Shown here: positions 17,484 to 26,952 of the stretch, piece by piece
Numbering within the stretch: position 1 is the stretch's first letter
Layout: every line of letters begins with the position of its first letter
Source of the DNA: Bacillota bacterium
Lineage (GTDB): Bacteria; Bacillota; UBA4882; UBA8346
DNA: 51,855 nucleotides
Assembly (NCBI GenBank): GCA_023435565.1
Contig: JAEYRN010000085.1
Coordinates: 1-51,855 of the forward strand
Direction of reading: 5' to 3'
Made by a program: the position numbers and the translations under genes
Notes under the pieces: generated by a model
Databases searched by the model: none
Told to the model about the DNA's origin: nothing
The model's input: the letters and a program-made list of their open reading frames with translations, nothing else

Positions 17484-18401
17484 TTATTTATGAGCAACTC
17501 CCTTTAATTCGGAAATACTAGTAAGTCCTTCTTCGACAAGAAACTCTCTGATTCCTTCAATAATTTTCATTGGGGCCATTGGATCTTTAAAAGTTCCAGT
17601 CCCAACGCCGACAGCAGTTGCTCCAGCCATAATGAATTCAATTGCGTCAGTTGGTGTACATATTCCACCAATTCCGATTAGTGGTATTTTAACCTTCTGA
17701 TAAGTCTGCCAGACCATCCTGAGTGCAACCGGTTTTATAGCCGGACCCGATAATCCTCCTACCAAATTTCCCAAGACCGGTTTGCGTTTTCGAATATCAA
17801 TCGCCATCCCTAGTAGGGTGTTTATCAAACTAAGGGCATCTGCTCCCGCGTCTTCAACTTGGCGGGCTATGGCAGTAATATCGGTAACATTAGGAGAAAG
17901 CTTTACAATCAATGTTTTTTTCGTTACCTTACGGACCTCACGGGTGACTGCGGCAGCCATCGCAGGATCAGTCCCAAAAGCAATACCGCCTTCTTTAACG
18001 TTAGGACAGGAAATATTGAGTTCAAATCCGGAGATCTCCGGATGCTCGCTTAAAATTTCCGCAACTTCGGCGTATTCTTCGATCTTCTTCCCCACTATAT
18101 TTACGATCACTGGTGTTTGATATATTCTCAAAAAAGGTAATGCTTCCGTAATAAAATATTGTACTCCCGGGTTTTGTAATCCAATTGCGTTTAACATTCC
18201 TCCGGAAGTTTCAAAAATACGTGGCGATTTGTTTCCCGGCCATGGTTCCAAGGATACTCCTTTTGTTACTACAGCGCCTAGACAATCAGGGGTGAAAAAA
18301 GGTAAATATTCCTTACCATAACCATAGGTTCCCGAAGCTGGTAATACCGGATTCTTTAATTTTAGACCGCCGATTTTAACTTCCATTAAAGAGGGTTGCA
18401 T
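17484..18401 (-). CDS. pyrD: Dihydroorotate dehydrogenase B, catalytic subunit
   Basis: This 305-residue FMN protein oxidises dihydroorotate to orotate. The class 1B active-site Cys is C132 in NISCPNVKEGG. It works as a complex with PyrK, which passes electrons to NAD+, as usual for anaerobes. Its ATG overlaps the pyrK stop by one base (TAATG), with GAGGTGAT upstream, so the two subunits are probably coupled in translation. Confidence 0.97.
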   Translation of the reverse strand: MQPSLMEVKIGGLKLKNPVLPASGTYGYGKEYLPFFTPDCLGAVVTKGVSLEPWPGNKSPRIFETSGGMLNAIGLQNPGVQYFITEALPFLRIYQTPVIVNIVGKKIEEYAEVAEILSEHPEISGFELNISCPNVKEGGIAFGTDPAMAAAVTREVRKVTKKTLIVKLSPNVTDITAIARQVEDAGADALSLINTLLGMAIDIRKRKPVLGNLVGGLSGPAIKPVALRMVWQTYQKVKIPLIGIGGICTPTDAIEFIMAGATAVGVGTGTFKDPMAPMKIIEGIREFLVEEGLTSISELKGVAHK

Positions 18402-19183
18402 TAAAAGATCACCTCTTTAATTGAAAAAACGGGACCATCCACACAAACCCGCTTCGAACCTTCGCTAGTATGACAAACACACCCTAAACAAGCCCCAACA
18501 CCACAAGCCATATATGATTCTAAAGAAATTTGTCCGGAAAGGTCCAATAACGAAGCTGTTTTTTGAGTTGCGGCAAGCATTGGGGCCGGACCGCAAGCAA
18601 GGATAAAATCATAATCATTTATTTGATGCTCTTTCACGAAAAGCTCAGTGACTAATCCCTTAAAACCGATACTGCCGTCTTCCGTAGCCAGCTTTAATGT
18701 AACCGAACTCTTTTCCCATAAGTCTAACTCCAAAAAATCTTGGCTGGTGCGGCCTCCATAAAATAAAGTGAATTTTGGTCGATTCGAACTCAAAATCAGT
18801 TGCTCCTGCAAGCAAAAGAGGGGAGGCATTCCTATCCCTCCCGCTATCAAGGCAATATTACCCGCTTGTTTCGAAATTTCAAACCCATTACCGAGCGGAC
18901 CCCAGATAGTCAAGGTATCTCCTTTTCGTTTTAAAGCTAATAACTTTGTCCCTCTTCCGACAACTTTAAAAAGCAGTGAGATACTGCCTTCCTCTTTATT
19001 AATACGAAAAATACTGATTGGTCTTGCCAGTAACGGATCATTACAAGATTCATCCGCAACCCGAATTTGAATAAACTGTCCTGGTTTTGCAGCTGCTGCA
19101 ATTAAGGGAGCAACCAATTTTAAACGATAAAATCCAGGCGCCACTTGTATTATTTCATTAATTTCCGACTGAACTAAATGCAT
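18401..19183 (-). CDS. pyrK: Dihydroorotate dehydrogenase B, electron-transfer subunit
   Basis: PyrK is a 260-residue flavoprotein of the ferredoxin-reductase type. The FAD region has LLARPISIFRI, the nucleotide region has ALIAGGIGMPPLF, and the C-terminal cysteines in CGVGACLGCVCH and a later RVCVDGPVF bind a [2Fe-2S] cluster. It links PyrD to NAD+. AAGGA precedes the ATG. The 77-base gap to carB holds a heptad repeat. Confidence 0.96.
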   Translation of the reverse strand: MHLVQSEINEIIQVAPGFYRLKLVAPLIAAAAKPGQFIQIRVADESCNDPLLARPISIFRINKEEGSISLLFKVVGRGTKLLALKRKGDTLTIWGPLGNGFEISKQAGNIALIAGGIGMPPLFCLQEQLILSSNRPKFTLFYGGRTSQDFLELDLWEKSSVTLKLATEDGSIGFKGLVTELFVKEHQINDYDFILACGPAPMLAATQKTASLLDLSGQISLESYMACGVGACLGCVCHTSEGSKRVCVDGPVFSIKEVIF

Positions 19184-19202
19184 TTCTTTATCCTTTTCAA
19201 AA

Positions 19203-19258
19203 TTTTTAGGAGATTACTTGTACTCCTGGCTCCTAACTTACTGATTACTGGTAATTCT
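19203..19258. repeat. Degenerate heptad repeat between carB and pyrK
   Basis: Seven-base words of the ACTCCTG/GCTCCTA/GATTACT type fill the gap between the two genes. The same word family (CTCCTGA, AGTAATC) returns near 29853-29890 and 49815-49960. Confidence 0.5.
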
Positions 19259-19260
19259 TT

Positions 19261-22200
19261 TTAAATTGCTTGATCAATACGGTGAGTTTGATATTCCTGT
19301 AACGAAATTACAAAACCGGATTCTTTACCTTCTTCCAATGATATTAGGACTTGTAAAAATGCTTTTACCGTATCCAAAGAAGTAAGACAAGGAATATTAT
19401 GTTCCACAGCAGCCCTGCGAATTTTAAAACCGTCACGCTCAGGCTCTTTACCACGGGTAATCGTATTCACCAACAACTTAATCTCACCATTTTTGATTGC
19501 GTCAATAATTGTTGGGGGTTCCTCATTAATCTTATTTAATTTGGTAACCGGTACACCGTTCACTCTTAGATAAGCGGCGGTCCCCATGGTTGCCATAATC
19601 TTAAAGCCGCGCTCCGATAATTTTTTTAATAAAGGCAACGCCTCAGCTTTATCACGATCCGACAGAGTAGCTAAGATAGTTCCACCTCTCGGCATAGAGA
19701 ACCCGGCAGATACAAAAGCTTTATAAAGGGCGGCAGCATAATTAAGATCAACACCCATTACTTCACCGGTAGATTTCATCTCCGGTCCAAGATAAATATC
19801 AACCTGATTAAGTTTGGAAAATGAAAAGACAGGAGCTTTTACTGCTACCAACTTGGTTTCAGGCCACATCCCACCAGCATAGCCTTGTTGATAAAGGGAT
19901 TCTTTCAATATACATTTAGTAGCAACTTGAATCATTGGAATCCCGGTAATCTTGCTCATAAACGGTACCGTCCGACTGGAACGAGGATTTACCTCAATAC
20001 AGTAAACCTCGTCTTCCGAAAGAACATATTGAATATTTATTAGTCCGACTACTTTTAAACTTTGAGCAAGTTTTAAAGTATATTTGGAAATCTTCTCCTG
20101 CTCATGCATGCTCAAATGTTGGGTCGGATAAACCGCTATTGAGTCTCCCGAGTGGACCCCGGCTCGCTCCAAATGTTCCATAATACCAGGGATTAAAATA
20201 TTGGTCCCGTCACAAATTGCATCTACCTCACACTCTCTTCCGGCAATATAACGATCAACCAGCACCGGATGTTCGGAAGAGGCTCGGACCGCCCCGGTCA
20301 GATAACTCCTAAGTTCATCTTCGTTATAAACAATTTCCATTGCCCGACCGCCCAATACATAAGAAGGGCGTACCAGGACCGGAAATCCTATCTCCGCTGC
20401 AACCGAAAGGGCCTCTTCCATAGAAACTACTGTCCGTCCCGGCGGTTTCGGAATTTTTAAATCCACTAAGAGTTTATCAAACCGCTTTCGATCCTCAGCC
20501 AAGTCGATTGAGTCAACTGAAGTCCCTAAAACTCTGATTCCGGCCTGTTCCAATTTGGCAGCTAAATTGATGGCGGTCTGCCCGCCAAACTGAACTATTA
20601 TGCCTTCCGGTTGTTCCAGTTCTAAAATGTGAAGGACATCTTCCACGGTTAATGGTTCAAAATAAAGCCGGTCACCGGTATCGAAATCAGTACTTACCGT
20701 CTCCGGATTGTTATTGATGATAATTGCTTCAATTCCAGCATCTTTCAAAGCCCAAACCGAGTGAACACTACAGTAATCAAATTCAATTCCTTGCCCGATC
20801 CTGATTGGTCCCGAGCCAATAACAGCGATCTTACGCTTTTGAGAAGGTATTGCTTCATTTTCCTGGTCGTAACAGGAGTAAAAATAAGGTGTGGCAGCTT
20901 CAAACTCCGCGGCGCAAGTGTCAACCATCTTATAAACCGGTCGAATCCCTTTGCCATAACGGAATTCACGTACTTCCCCCTCAGTAGCGCATGTTAGTTC
21001 AGCAATTTCCCGATCGGCAAATCCCATCTGTTTAGCTGCGCGAAGCAGTTCCGGATTCTGATAACCCGAAACTTTAAATTCATTTTCCAAATTGACAATC
21101 ATTTTGATTTTTTCAAGGAAAAACGGGTCAACACTTGTTTTTTGATAGAGAACATCAACAGAATATCCCCGCCGGAGACACTCTGCAAGGAAAAATAATC
21201 GGCGGTCGTCAGGAGTTACAATCGCTTTTTCTAAATCCGCGTCACTTATTTGTTCGGTACCGGGAAGCCTTAGTCCATACTGACCGATCTCTAATGATCG
21301 AACTGCTTTTAAAAGAGAAGCTTCCAGGGAGCGGTCAATGGCCATTACCTCTCCGGTGGCTTTCATTTGGGTTCCCAGTTTCCGGTCGGCCAAATCAAAC
21401 TTATCAAAGGGCCAACGCGGTATTTTCATTACTACATAATCAAGGGCCGGTTCAAAAGAAGCATAGGTTTTTCCGGTTACCGCATTGATAATTTCATCTA
21501 AATGATAACCAATGGCAATTTTCGCGGCCACTTTGGCTATTGGGTATCCGGTAGCCTTGGACGCTAAAGCGCTGGAACGGCTAACCCGGGGATTTACTTC
21601 AATAACAATATAGCGAAAGCTTTTCGGATCCAAAGCAAATTGAACATTGCAGCCGCCCTCAATCCCCAAAGCCCTTATAATCTTCAAAGATGCCGTCCGT
21701 AACATTTGGTATTCACGATCGGCCAAAGTTTGACTAGGCGCCACTACAATGCTATCGCCGGTATGAATGCCTACCGGGTCAAAGTTTTCCATATTACAAA
21801 TAGTGATACAGGTGTTATTGGAATCACGCATCACTTCATATTCAATCTCTTTATAACCCGCCACCGACTGTTCCAATAATACTTGAGAAATCGGACTTAG
21901 TGTCAGACCACGGATAGTGATTTCTTCCAATTCTTTCTTATTGGTTGCAATTCCTCCGCCGGTTCCGCCCATAGTATAGGCTGGGCGGATAATTAAAGGA
22001 TAACCTACCCGTTCCGCAAATTCTAAAGATTCTTCCAACTTGGATACAATAGCGCTTTCGGGAATGGGTTCCCCTATTTCCAACATAGTGTTTTTAAATA
22101 ATTGGCGATCCTCGGCCTTTTTGATGGCTTCCAATGGAGTGCCGAGTAATCTAACTTTATAATCGCTTAAAATACCTTCTTCCCAAAGCTTGACAGCAAG

Positions 22201-22491
22201 ATTTAAGCCTACTTGCCCGCCAAGAGTAGGAAGCAGGCCGTCCGGACGTTCTTTGACAATGATTCGGCGTAAGGAGTCAACTGTAAGCGGTTCAATATAA
22301 ACCCGATCGGCCATATTAGCATCAGTCATTATTGTGGCTGGGTTTGAATTAACCAACACCACTGAAATGCCTTCTTCTTTAAGGGAACGACAAGCTTGGG
22401 TCCCGGCATAATCAAATTCTGCGGCCTGGCCGATAATAATTGGCCCCGAACCGATAACTAATACTTTTTTTAAGGTCTTATCCAGCGGCAA
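19261..22491 (-). CDS. carB: Carbamoyl-phosphate synthase large subunit
   Basis: CarB makes carbamoyl phosphate from bicarbonate, ammonia and two ATP. The 1076-residue length is standard. Two homologous ATP-grasp halves are clear, each opening with VIGSGPI(I/R)IGQ (near residues 12 and 560), with TMGGTGGGIA in the first and VLGGRAMEIV in the second. An MGS-like allosteric domain closes the protein (about 935-1076), where UMP or ornithine would act. The start is TTG with GGAG ten bases upstream. It follows carA in the pyr operon. Confidence 0.98.
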   Translation of the reverse strand: MPLDKTLKKVLVIGSGPIIIGQAAEFDYAGTQACRSLKEEGISVVLVNSNPATIMTDANMADRVYIEPLTVDSLRRIIVKERPDGLLPTLGGQVGLNLAVKLWEEGILSDYKVRLLGTPLEAIKKAEDRQLFKNTMLEIGEPIPESAIVSKLEESLEFAERVGYPLIIRPAYTMGGTGGGIATNKKELEEITIRGLTLSPISQVLLEQSVAGYKEIEYEVMRDSNNTCITICNMENFDPVGIHTGDSIVVAPSQTLADREYQMLRTASLKIIRALGIEGGCNVQFALDPKSFRYIVIEVNPRVSRSSALASKATGYPIAKVAAKIAIGYHLDEIINAVTGKTYASFEPALDYVVMKIPRWPFDKFDLADRKLGTQMKATGEVMAIDRSLEASLLKAVRSLEIGQYGLRLPGTEQISDADLEKAIVTPDDRRLFFLAECLRRGYSVDVLYQKTSVDPFFLEKIKMIVNLENEFKVSGYQNPELLRAAKQMGFADREIAELTCATEGEVREFRYGKGIRPVYKMVDTCAAEFEAATPYFYSCYDQENEAIPSQKRKIAVIGSGPIRIGQGIEFDYCSVHSVWALKDAGIEAIIINNNPETVSTDFDTGDRLYFEPLTVEDVLHILELEQPEGIIVQFGGQTAINLAAKLEQAGIRVLGTSVDSIDLAEDRKRFDKLLVDLKIPKPPGRTVVSMEEALSVAAEIGFPVLVRPSYVLGGRAMEIVYNEDELRSYLTGAVRASSEHPVLVDRYIAGRECEVDAICDGTNILIPGIMEHLERAGVHSGDSIAVYPTQHLSMHEQEKISKYTLKLAQSLKVVGLINIQYVLSEDEVYCIEVNPRSSRTVPFMSKITGIPMIQVATKCILKESLYQQGYAGGMWPETKLVAVKAPVFSFSKLNQVDIYLGPEMKSTGEVMGVDLNYAAALYKAFVSAGFSMPRGGTILATLSDRDKAEALPLLKKLSERGFKIMATMGTAAYLRVNGVPVTKLNKINEEPPTIIDAIKNGEIKLLVNTITRGKEPERDGFKIRRAAVEHNIPCLTSLDTVKAFLQVLISLEEGKESGFVISLQEYQTHRIDQAI

Positions 22492-22548
22492 ATTAATTCA
22501 CGCTCCATATCTTTTAGAAGTTTATGTTTCACTAAAAATCTATTCTAC

Positions 22549-23625
22549 CTATGCGCTCTTCAGATTTGAAATAAACTGCTCGAATAGATAATCGGAATCC
22601 CAGGGTCCGGGTGTGGCTTCCGGATGGTATTGGACTGAAAAAACGGGCAAATATTTGTGTTTTAAACCTTCAACCGTCCGGTCATTTACATTAAGGTGTG
22701 AAACATATACTTCTTTAGAGTCCAATGAATCTTCGCGGACTGCAAATCCATGGTTTTGCGAAGTAATAGTAACTGCCCCGGAAATCAAATCCTTTACCGG
22801 ATGATTGCCTCCCCGATGCCCAAATTTTAGTTTATAAGTGTCGCCTCCGAAAGCTAATCCCAGAATTTGATGACCAAGACAAATTCCGAAGATCGGTAAC
22901 TTTCCAATCAACTTTTTAACACAATCCACTGCATACAAAACATCCTTTGGGTCGCCAGGCCCGTTAGAAAGCATTAATCCATCGGGTTTCAAATTTAATA
23001 TTGTTTCATTATTGGTATCGCATGGTACAACTGTAACTTTACAACCATGTCTTATTAAGCTATTTTGAATATTGAGTTTTGCTCCAAAATCCATTAATAC
23101 AACGTGTTTGTCACCGTCTCCCTCGGTGTAGATCTCTTTAGTCGATGCGGCTTTGACAAAATCATGTCCGGACAGATCCGGGTTGGACTTAACTTGCCCA
23201 ATTAGAACTTTATCAGATTTTTCTGAAGTAGTAATCAAGCCTTTCATTACACCAACGGTCCGTAACCGCTTAGTTAAAGAACGAGTATCAATTCCGGCAA
23301 TCCCCGGGATATTGTATTGTTTGAGAAAAGCGTCGATGGTTGTCTCCGACCGCCAATTACTCGGTGATTGGCAATACTCTTTGACCACAAAACCTCTGGC
23401 ATAAGGGCGTTTCGACTCATAATCCGCGGAATTCAATCCATAATTCCCAATCAACGGATAGGTCATAGTAATAATCTGCCCGCTATAGGATGGATCGGTT
23501 AAAATCTCCTGATATCCGGTCATTCCAGTATTAAATACCACTTCACCACCGGTTTCAGCATCCGCTCCAAAATGAATTCCGTGATATATTGTTCCGTCCT
23601 CTAAGACCAGTCGTGCGCTTTTCAT
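22549..23625 (-). CDS. carA: Carbamoyl-phosphate synthase small subunit (glutaminase)
   Basis: CarA releases ammonia from glutamine for CarB. The 358-residue protein has the N-terminal CPSase domain (LVLEDGTIYHG, TGMTGYQEILTDPSY) and a C-terminal class I glutaminase with nucleophile C249 in GICLGHQ and the His-Glu pair in QYHPEATPGP. A strong GGAGG site precedes the ATG. Confidence 0.98.
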   Translation of the reverse strand: MKSARLVLEDGTIYHGIHFGADAETGGEVVFNTGMTGYQEILTDPSYSGQIITMTYPLIGNYGLNSADYESKRPYARGFVVKEYCQSPSNWRSETTIDAFLKQYNIPGIAGIDTRSLTKRLRTVGVMKGLITTSEKSDKVLIGQVKSNPDLSGHDFVKAASTKEIYTEGDGDKHVVLMDFGAKLNIQNSLIRHGCKVTVVPCDTNNETILNLKPDGLMLSNGPGDPKDVLYAVDCVKKLIGKLPIFGICLGHQILGLAFGGDTYKLKFGHRGGNHPVKDLISGAVTITSQNHGFAVREDSLDSKEVYVSHLNVNDRTVEGLKHKYLPVFSVQYHPEATPGPWDSDYLFEQFISNLKSA

Positions 23626-23647
23626 TTTTCCTCCGTATTTATCTTTG

Positions 23648-23762
23648 TTATGAGTTGAGAGTTGTGAGTCCTGAGTTGAGTCATAAGTCCAAGTGAATAA
23701 ATAAAAAATAAACTCAAAACTCTAAACTCACTATCTCTCGACTCCAAACTTTATACTTCAAA
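23648..23762. repeat. Long heptad-repeat hairpin between pyrC and carA
   Basis: The first half is built from GAGT-containing seven-base words (TGAGAGT TGTGAGT CCTGAGT), and the second half from complementary ACTC words (ACTCAAA ACTCTAA ACTCACT). The two halves form inverted arms around an A-rich centre, so the whole would fold as an imperfect long hairpin inside the pyr transcript. Confidence 0.65.
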
Positions 23763-23798
23763 ATTATTCTATCATAAATATACATAAAAGTCGAATAT

Positions 23799-25088
23799 TT
23801 ATTCAATAAATTTTTCCTGATCCAACTTTAAAATGCCATTAATCCAAACTGAGTCCACTTTTCCTTTGAGTTTTCTGCCAATATAGGGAGAATTTTTTGA
23901 CTTAGAACTAAACTCGGCCGCCTTTACCTCCCATTCCTTTTCCGGATTGAAAATAATCAAATCGGCAGGGTCACCCGGTGCTAAACGGCCCCCTTCTTTA
24001 TTTAAGATTCGAGCCGGAGCCACAGACATTCTTTCCACTAATTGCTCCTTAGTTAACCAGCCTCCAAGAACTAATTCTGTCCAAGCTAGGCTTAAGGCTG
24101 TTTCCAAACCGATCATTCCAGTTGGGGCCAGCGCAAATTCACGATGTTTTTCTTCCAAAGTATGAGGGGCATGGTCCGTAGCAATAACCTCAATAACGCC
24201 GTCTTTTATTGCTTTACGTATTAAATCTCGATCCTCTTTTGATCTTAATGGCGGACTTACCCTGAAATTTGGATCATAACCTTGAAGGTCTTCATCGGTC
24301 AATGTAAAATGATGCGGTGTCGCCTCAGCCGTTACCGGTAAACCCTTCTCTTTGGCAACAGCAATCAATGATACGCTTCCTTTAGTACTCACATGACAAA
24401 AATGAACTCTAGCTCTGGTAAACTCAGCCAGAAAAAGATCCCGGGCTATCATTACATCTTCGGCTAACGAAGGGATTCCCGGTAAACCTAGTATTGTTGA
24501 CCAGTATCCTTCATTCATTACTCCGTTCCCCGCCAAATTCGGATCCTCTTCATGTAAGAGTAACGGTAAACCGAATAAGGTTGAATATTCCAAAGCCGCC
24601 CTTAAAATTGCAGCGTTAGTAATGGTTTTTCCATCATCAGAAAAAGCAACCGCACCCGCATTTGCCATTTCACCCATTTCAGCCAATTCAACCCCTTGGA
24701 GTCCTTTGGTTACTGCTCCAACCGGGTACACTTTAGCAAAGCCGGCCATTTTGGCTTGTTTTAAAACGTATTCGATCGCAACCGAAGTATCAGCAACCGG
24801 GTTAGTATTAGCCATTGCCGTGACAGCTGTAAATCCTCCTTTTACAGCCGCTTTAGTTCCGGTTAATATTGTCTCTTCATCTTCTCTTCCGGGTTCCCGT
24901 AAGTGACAGTGAAGATCGATTAATCCCGGGAAAATAATTTTGCCTTTGGCGGAGATGATTTGCGCCTCCGCTAAATTAATTACTTTTTCAATCCCAACTA
25001 CCTTACCGGACTCTATTAAAACATCTCCGGCTCCAATAAATCCGCCAGCCGGGTCAACTATCGTTCCCTCTTTAATGCAATACCGCAT
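23799..25088 (-). CDS. pyrC: Dihydroorotase
   Basis: PyrC closes carbamoyl-aspartate to dihydroorotate. The 429-residue protein is of the class I amidohydrolase type: metal ligands H60 and H62 lie in LIDLHCHLREPG, and further His residues lie in FCHVSTKGS and ATDHAPHTLEEK. The gene overlaps the end of pyrB by 17 bases, and GGAGGAGG lies inside the pyrB end, upstream of the ATG. Confidence 0.97.
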   Translation of the reverse strand: MRYCIKEGTIVDPAGGFIGAGDVLIESGKVVGIEKVINLAEAQIISAKGKIIFPGLIDLHCHLREPGREDEETILTGTKAAVKGGFTAVTAMANTNPVADTSVAIEYVLKQAKMAGFAKVYPVGAVTKGLQGVELAEMGEMANAGAVAFSDDGKTITNAAILRAALEYSTLFGLPLLLHEEDPNLAGNGVMNEGYWSTILGLPGIPSLAEDVMIARDLFLAEFTRARVHFCHVSTKGSVSLIAVAKEKGLPVTAEATPHHFTLTDEDLQGYDPNFRVSPPLRSKEDRDLIRKAIKDGVIEVIATDHAPHTLEEKHREFALAPTGMIGLETALSLAWTELVLGGWLTKEQLVERMSVAPARILNKEGGRLAPGDPADLIIFNPEKEWEVKAAEFSSKSKNSPYIGRKLKGKVDSVWINGILKLDQEKFIE

Positions 25089-26013
25089 CTTTGCTGCCTC
25101 CTCCGGTTAAGAGATATAATAAAGCCATTCGGACGGCTACACCGTTAGTGACCTGTTCAGTTATTACCGACTGGTCATTTACGGAAACCTCTTCGCTTAT
25201 TTCCACTCCAAGATTTGCGGGTCCGGGATGCATCACCAACAGATCCGGCTTGGCTTTGGCAAGCCGTTCCGAGTTAACACCGAATAATTTGGAATACTCA
25301 CGTAAGGTTGGAAAACATGCCTTGGTCTGACGTTCCAACTGAATGCGCATAATATTCACAACATCAGCATCAACCAATGCTTTGTCAAGGTTCGTTTCAA
25401 CTTTAACCCCCATTGACTCTAGTCCTATTGGGACCAATGTCGGTGGGGCAACTACGGTTACTTTGGCCCCCAATTTGGTAAGGCCCCAGATATTCGATTT
25501 AATAACCCTGCTATGCATGGCGTCGCCCACTAATACTACTTTCAACCCTTTAAATCCGCCTTTTTTCTCGCGAATCGTAAACAAATCCAGTAATCCTTGG
25601 GTAGGATGTTCGTGAGCGCCGTCTCCGGCGTTTATTACATGTGAATGTACCGACTCGGCCAGCAGTTTAGGAGTCCCGGCCAACGAATGACGGATAATAA
25701 TGACATCCACACCCATTGCTTCGATAGTACGGGCTGTATCCACAAAACTTTCACCTTTAACAACACTGCTGGAAGAGACCGTTAAATTTACCACATCGGC
25801 GCTCATCCATTTGCCAGCGATTTCAAAAGAAGTACGAGTTCGAGTACTTGGTTCAAAAAACAAAGTAACCACTGTCTTTCCCCGTAGCGTTGGGACCTTT
25901 TTCAAATCACGGCCAAATATATCCTTACAAGCAGTAGCCGTATCCAAAATAAAATTAATTTGTTCCACCGATAATTCTCTCAGGCCTAAGATATCTTTTG
26001 GTAAATTCACCAT
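25072..26013 (-). CDS. pyrB: Aspartate carbamoyltransferase, catalytic chain
   Basis: PyrB condenses carbamoyl phosphate with aspartate. The 313-residue protein has the carbamoyl-phosphate loop FFEPSTRTRTSFE (STRTR at 56-60), VVKGESFVDT and HPTQGLLDL. No regulatory chain (pyrI) is seen, as is usual in Bacillota with PyrR control. I chose the ATG at 26013, which has GGAG eight bases upstream; a GTG two codons earlier is less likely. A PyrR attenuator precedes the gene. Confidence 0.97.
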   Translation of the reverse strand: MVNLPKDILGLRELSVEQINFILDTATACKDIFGRDLKKVPTLRGKTVVTLFFEPSTRTRTSFEIAGKWMSADVVNLTVSSSSVVKGESFVDTARTIEAMGVDVIIIRHSLAGTPKLLAESVHSHVINAGDGAHEHPTQGLLDLFTIREKKGGFKGLKVVLVGDAMHSRVIKSNIWGLTKLGAKVTVVAPPTLVPIGLESMGVKVETNLDKALVDADVVNIMRIQLERQTKACFPTLREYSKLFGVNSERLAKAKPDLLVMHPGPANLGVEISEEVSVNDQSVITEQVTNGVAVRMALLYLLTGGGSKDAVLH

Positions 26014-26054
26014 CTGCACCGCTCCGTTTTACAATAATTTATATATTTAATTAC

Positions 26055-26136
26055 AAAAAAAATCCTCCCAAAAAGGGAGGATTAAATCCTTAACCGCTCC
26101 TCCCTTACTTGCCTCACAGGACAAGATTTAAAGGGA
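26055..26136 (-). promoter_or_regulatory. PyrR attenuator between pyrR and pyrB
   Basis: The PyrR binding loop TGTCCTGTGAGGCA (minus strand, 26110-26123) keeps the TCC and GAGG core of the consensus, with its closing pair changed on both sides. The terminator AATCCTCCC-loop-GGGAGGATT (26061-26083) follows, with eight T residues. Bound UMP-PyrR would favour termination before pyrB. Confidence 0.9.
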
Positions 26137-26727
26137 TTAGTTCGGACTGGTTTCATTTTCAGTAATTACCACTCGGTCCTCACCATCAATCTCGCTAAGT
26201 CTGACATGGACCACTTCTCGTTTTGACGTAGGAACATTTTTACCTACATAGTCAGCTCTTATCGGTAATTCGCGGTGGCCCCGATCGATTAAGACCGCTA
26301 GTTGAATACTGTCCGGCCTACCAAGGTCCATTAAAGCATCCAATGCCGCTCTGACAGTTCTCCCGGTATATAATACGTCGTCCACTAAAATTACTTTTTT
26401 ATGAGTTATATTCACGGGAAGTTCGGTTCGGTGCAGTACCGGTTGACTGGATACCAGCGACAAATCATCGCGGTAAAAAGTAATATCTAAAGTTCCTACC
26501 GGAATCGAGGTCTTTTCTTGTTCTTCAATCAAAGTCGCAAGACGGTTGGCTAATGGTACGCCTCTGGTTCGTATTCCCACAAGAATAATATCTGAAGTTC
26601 CTTTATTATGTTCGGTGATCTCGTGTGAGAGGCGGTACATTGCGCGTCGAATATTTTCCCCATCCATAACTTGGGCTTTTATCTGATTAATTTGGAACGC
26701 CCCCCCAAATGTTTTCTCTGCTACCAT
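26137..26727 (-). CDS. pyrR: PyrR bifunctional pyrimidine regulator / uracil phosphoribosyltransferase
   Basis: PyrR binds pyr leader RNA in response to UMP and also has uracil phosphoribosyltransferase activity. The PRPP-loop is VILVDDVLYTGRTVRAA (112-128). The ORF encodes 196 residues, about 15 more than usual. The annotated ATG overlaps the end of the leader terminator region and lacks a ribosome site. A G-rich stretch inside the ORF, just before the conserved KAQVMDGENIRRA, suggests a downstream non-ATG start, so the N-terminus is uncertain. The gene is flanked on both sides by PyrR attenuators. Confidence 0.95.
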   Translation of the reverse strand: MVAEKTFGGAFQINQIKAQVMDGENIRRAMYRLSHEITEHNKGTSDIILVGIRTRGVPLANRLATLIEEQEKTSIPVGTLDITFYRDDLSLVSSQPVLHRTELPVNITHKKVILVDDVLYTGRTVRAALDALMDLGRPDSIQLAVLIDRGHRELPIRADYVGKNVPTSKREVVHVRLSEIDGEDRVVITENETSPN

Positions 26728-26733
26728 TTTGAT

Positions 26734-26828
26734 ATAAAAAAACCTTCAGGGCGCATAGCATTAGAAGGTTAAGAATACTTATTTCGCCTTCCTAGCCTCG
26801 CCGGACTAGAGTTAAAGGGTCCTTAACT
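26734..26828 (-). promoter_or_regulatory. PyrR attenuator leader of pyrR
   Basis: The minus strand has the PyrR loop AGTCCGGCGAGGCT (26794-26807), an exact fit to ARUCCNGNGAGGYU, inside a stem, then a terminator AACCTTC/GAAGGTT (26741-26770) with a T-run. It is an autoregulatory attenuator for the pyr operon. Confidence 0.92.
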
Positions 26829-26834
26829 AGAGTA

Positions 26835-26863
26835 AGTTTATCAAAGTTAACTCTGGATGTCAA
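26835..26863 (-). promoter_or_regulatory. Sigma-A promoter of the pyr operon
   Basis: TTGACA (26858-26863) and TAAACT (26835-26840) are 17 bases apart on the minus strand, just before the PyrR attenuator. Transcription would start near 26828. Confidence 0.8.
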
Positions 26864-26952
26864 TGAATATTCTTTTCAACACAAAAATTTAATCTTGCGT
26901 TTAAAAGGTTAATGTAAAAATTTCATAATTAGGATGTTTAAAAATTTATTGA

